A stretch of 7,565 bases of DNA from Bacillota bacterium (GTDB taxonomy: Bacteria > Bacillota_I > Bacilli_A > ML615J-28 > CAG-698), in the NCBI GenBank assembly GCA_023422115.1, contig JAEZSA010000198.1, positions 1 through 7,565 on the forward strand, read 5' to 3'. The notes beneath the pieces are model-generated. The model ran no database searches, was not told the origin of the DNA, and saw only the letters and a list, made by a program, of their open reading frames with translations. Both the position numbers and the translations under genes were made by a program. Positions 7,235-7,565 of the stretch are shown one piece after another (position 1 is the stretch's first letter; every line of letters starts with the position of its first letter).

Positions 7235-7303
7235 GGCTGTCAATAATTCTGTTGATAATCAACATAATTTTTGACAGGTCCCCTTTTCAACAAAATCTTT
7301 GAC
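7235..7303. repeat. Right-end cluster of motif copies, direct and inverted
   Basis: A plus-orientation copy, CTGTCAATAATTCTGTTGAT (7237-7256), is followed at once by a minus-orientation copy whose complement reads CCTGTCAAAAATTATGTTGA (7259-7278). A weaker minus copy follows outside the GGGG end (7287-7303, complement GTCAAAGATTTTGTTGA). The two minus copies are 28 bases apart, close to the 26-base spacing of the inner pair at the left end, so each end may carry a double recognition site. Confidence 0.75.
7237..7277. repeat. Long hairpin at the right IS end
   Basis: The plus and minus motif copies fold on each other: 18 bases of 7237-7256 pair with 7259-7277, with mismatches at 7244/7270 and 7249/7265 and a three-base loop at 7256-7258. 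It resembles a minimal element made of two facing IS ends with nothing between them. A weak terminator role is possible but no T-run follows on either strand (CCCC on plus; GCC then T-run only after three bases on minus). Confidence 0.7.
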
Positions 7304-7350
7304 TTACCTAATATAACGACTCGTTTTTATTTAATTCTTTTTAGTTTTGT

Positions 7351-7565
7351 CTATATAATGACATCAGCAATCCCTAGAATGTTGAATGTTTTAAAATATA
7401 AATTTTCTTTTGGAATCCATTCATTAAGGAAATGATCCAAAATATCACCAGAATTTCGTTCTCTTAGTCTCCGATTTTGCTCCTCGAGCGTTACATCGAC
7501 ATAAATCAAGTAATCATAATATTTTGTTAAGTGCTTATTATAGGAATAAACTCCTTCAATAATTA
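7351..7565 (-). CDS. Uridine-kinase-like P-loop kinase, C-terminal part
   Basis: The minus-strand frame enters from the window edge and stops at TAG (7351-7353), giving the last 70 residues. They read IIEGVYSYNKHLTKYYDYLI, then a VDV strand, an arginine-rich lid segment (RRLRERN) and NEWIPKENLYFKTFNI...ADVII. This order (EGxYS, YYD, strand, RxRERN, WIPxENxYF, ADxVI) is that of the uridine kinase/phosphoribulokinase-like nucleoside kinases found in Bacillota. The P-loop and substrate site lie outside the window, so the substrate cannot be told. The gene converges on the sulfur-relay gene across the insertion sequence. No clear terminator is seen in 7304-7350, so read-through into the insertion sequence is possible. 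Confidence 0.75.
   Translation of the reverse strand, partial: IIEGVYSYNKHLTKYYDYLIYVDVTLEEQNRRLRERNSGDILDHFLNEWIPKENLYFKTFNILGIADVII

Larger units (their letters stand above)
5621..7283 (-). mobile_element. ISL3-like insertion sequence, about 1.66 kb
   Basis: One transposase gene on the minus strand is enclosed by related inverted ends, both starting GGGG when read inward: GGGGTCTGTAAAGAATTCTG from 5621 and, on the other strand, GGGGACCTGTCAAAAATTAT from 7283. The best-matched inverted pair is internal to these (5712-5731 against 7259-7278, 19 of 20 bases). The size suits the ISL3 family. No 8-base target duplication is evident for any end I tried (ATTAAAAA on the left, TTTTCAAC on the right for the outermost pair), so the exact limits are uncertain. 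The element begins 8 bases after the sulfur gene stop and ends 67 bases from the kinase stop. Confidence 0.75.

Noticed and set aside
6979..7302. Plus-strand open frame of 107 codons over the IS right part
   Set aside because: It runs antisense to the transposase zinc-ribbon region and into the terminal repeats. It has no ribosome binding site and a composition typical of a shadow frame.
7304..7350. Terminator for the kinase gene between its stop and the IS
   Set aside because: Only a four-base dyad, ACGA-C-TCGT (7317-7325), with a one-base loop and no following T-run on the minus strand.

Overview
This window looks like chromosomal DNA of a low-G+C Gram-positive bacterium (Bacillota). It is AT-rich throughout, has strong AGGAGG-type ribosome binding sites, carries the fusA-tuf pair of the str operon, and encodes a Bacillota-style multidomain CoA-disulfide reductase. 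Tryptophan is encoded by TGG and TAA/TAG stops are used, so there is no sign of a Mollicutes-type code. The EF-G and EF-Tu sequences are divergent enough that an Erysipelotrichia-like lineage is possible, but that is a guess by eye.

Layout. Positions 1-1740 hold the 3' five-sixths of fusA (EF-G; the 5' end lies outside the window). A 72-base gap with a plausible promoter follows, then complete tuf (EF-Tu, 1813-2997) and a rho-independent terminator (3010-3040). After a spacer with a -10-like box and a small TGTGA/TCACA dyad comes an 824-residue protein (3138-5612). It joins an FAD/NAD(P)H CoA-disulfide reductase, a rhodanese, a TusA-like sulfur carrier and a DsrE2-like domain in one chain, each with its active-site cysteine visible. 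It is probably a self-contained persulfide/polysulfide relay.

Eight bases after that stop codon an ISL3-like insertion sequence begins (about 5621-7283). Its transposase is on the minus strand and keeps a zinc ribbon, an HTH and a DDE catalytic core, but it has no standard in-frame start codon in front of the zinc ribbon. An out-of-frame TTG with ideal Shine-Dalgarno spacing suggests either a one-base frameshift or an unusual start. The ends are unusual: about six copies of a roughly 20-base motif (CTGTCAA-n-AATTCTGTTGA type) are clustered in direct and inverted orientation, and they form hairpins at both ends. A bidirectional terminator lies just inside the left end.

Beyond the element, 7351-7565 is the C-terminal 70 codons of a uridine-kinase-like P-loop kinase on the minus strand, cut by the window edge. 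The translation genes and the sulfur gene appear to be separate transcription units, split by the terminator after tuf. The insertion sequence sits between the sulfur gene and the kinase gene, which converge on it. The most unusual signals are the iterated ends and broken-looking start of the insertion sequence and the four-module sulfur-relay protein. I see no clearly novel defence or RNA system here.
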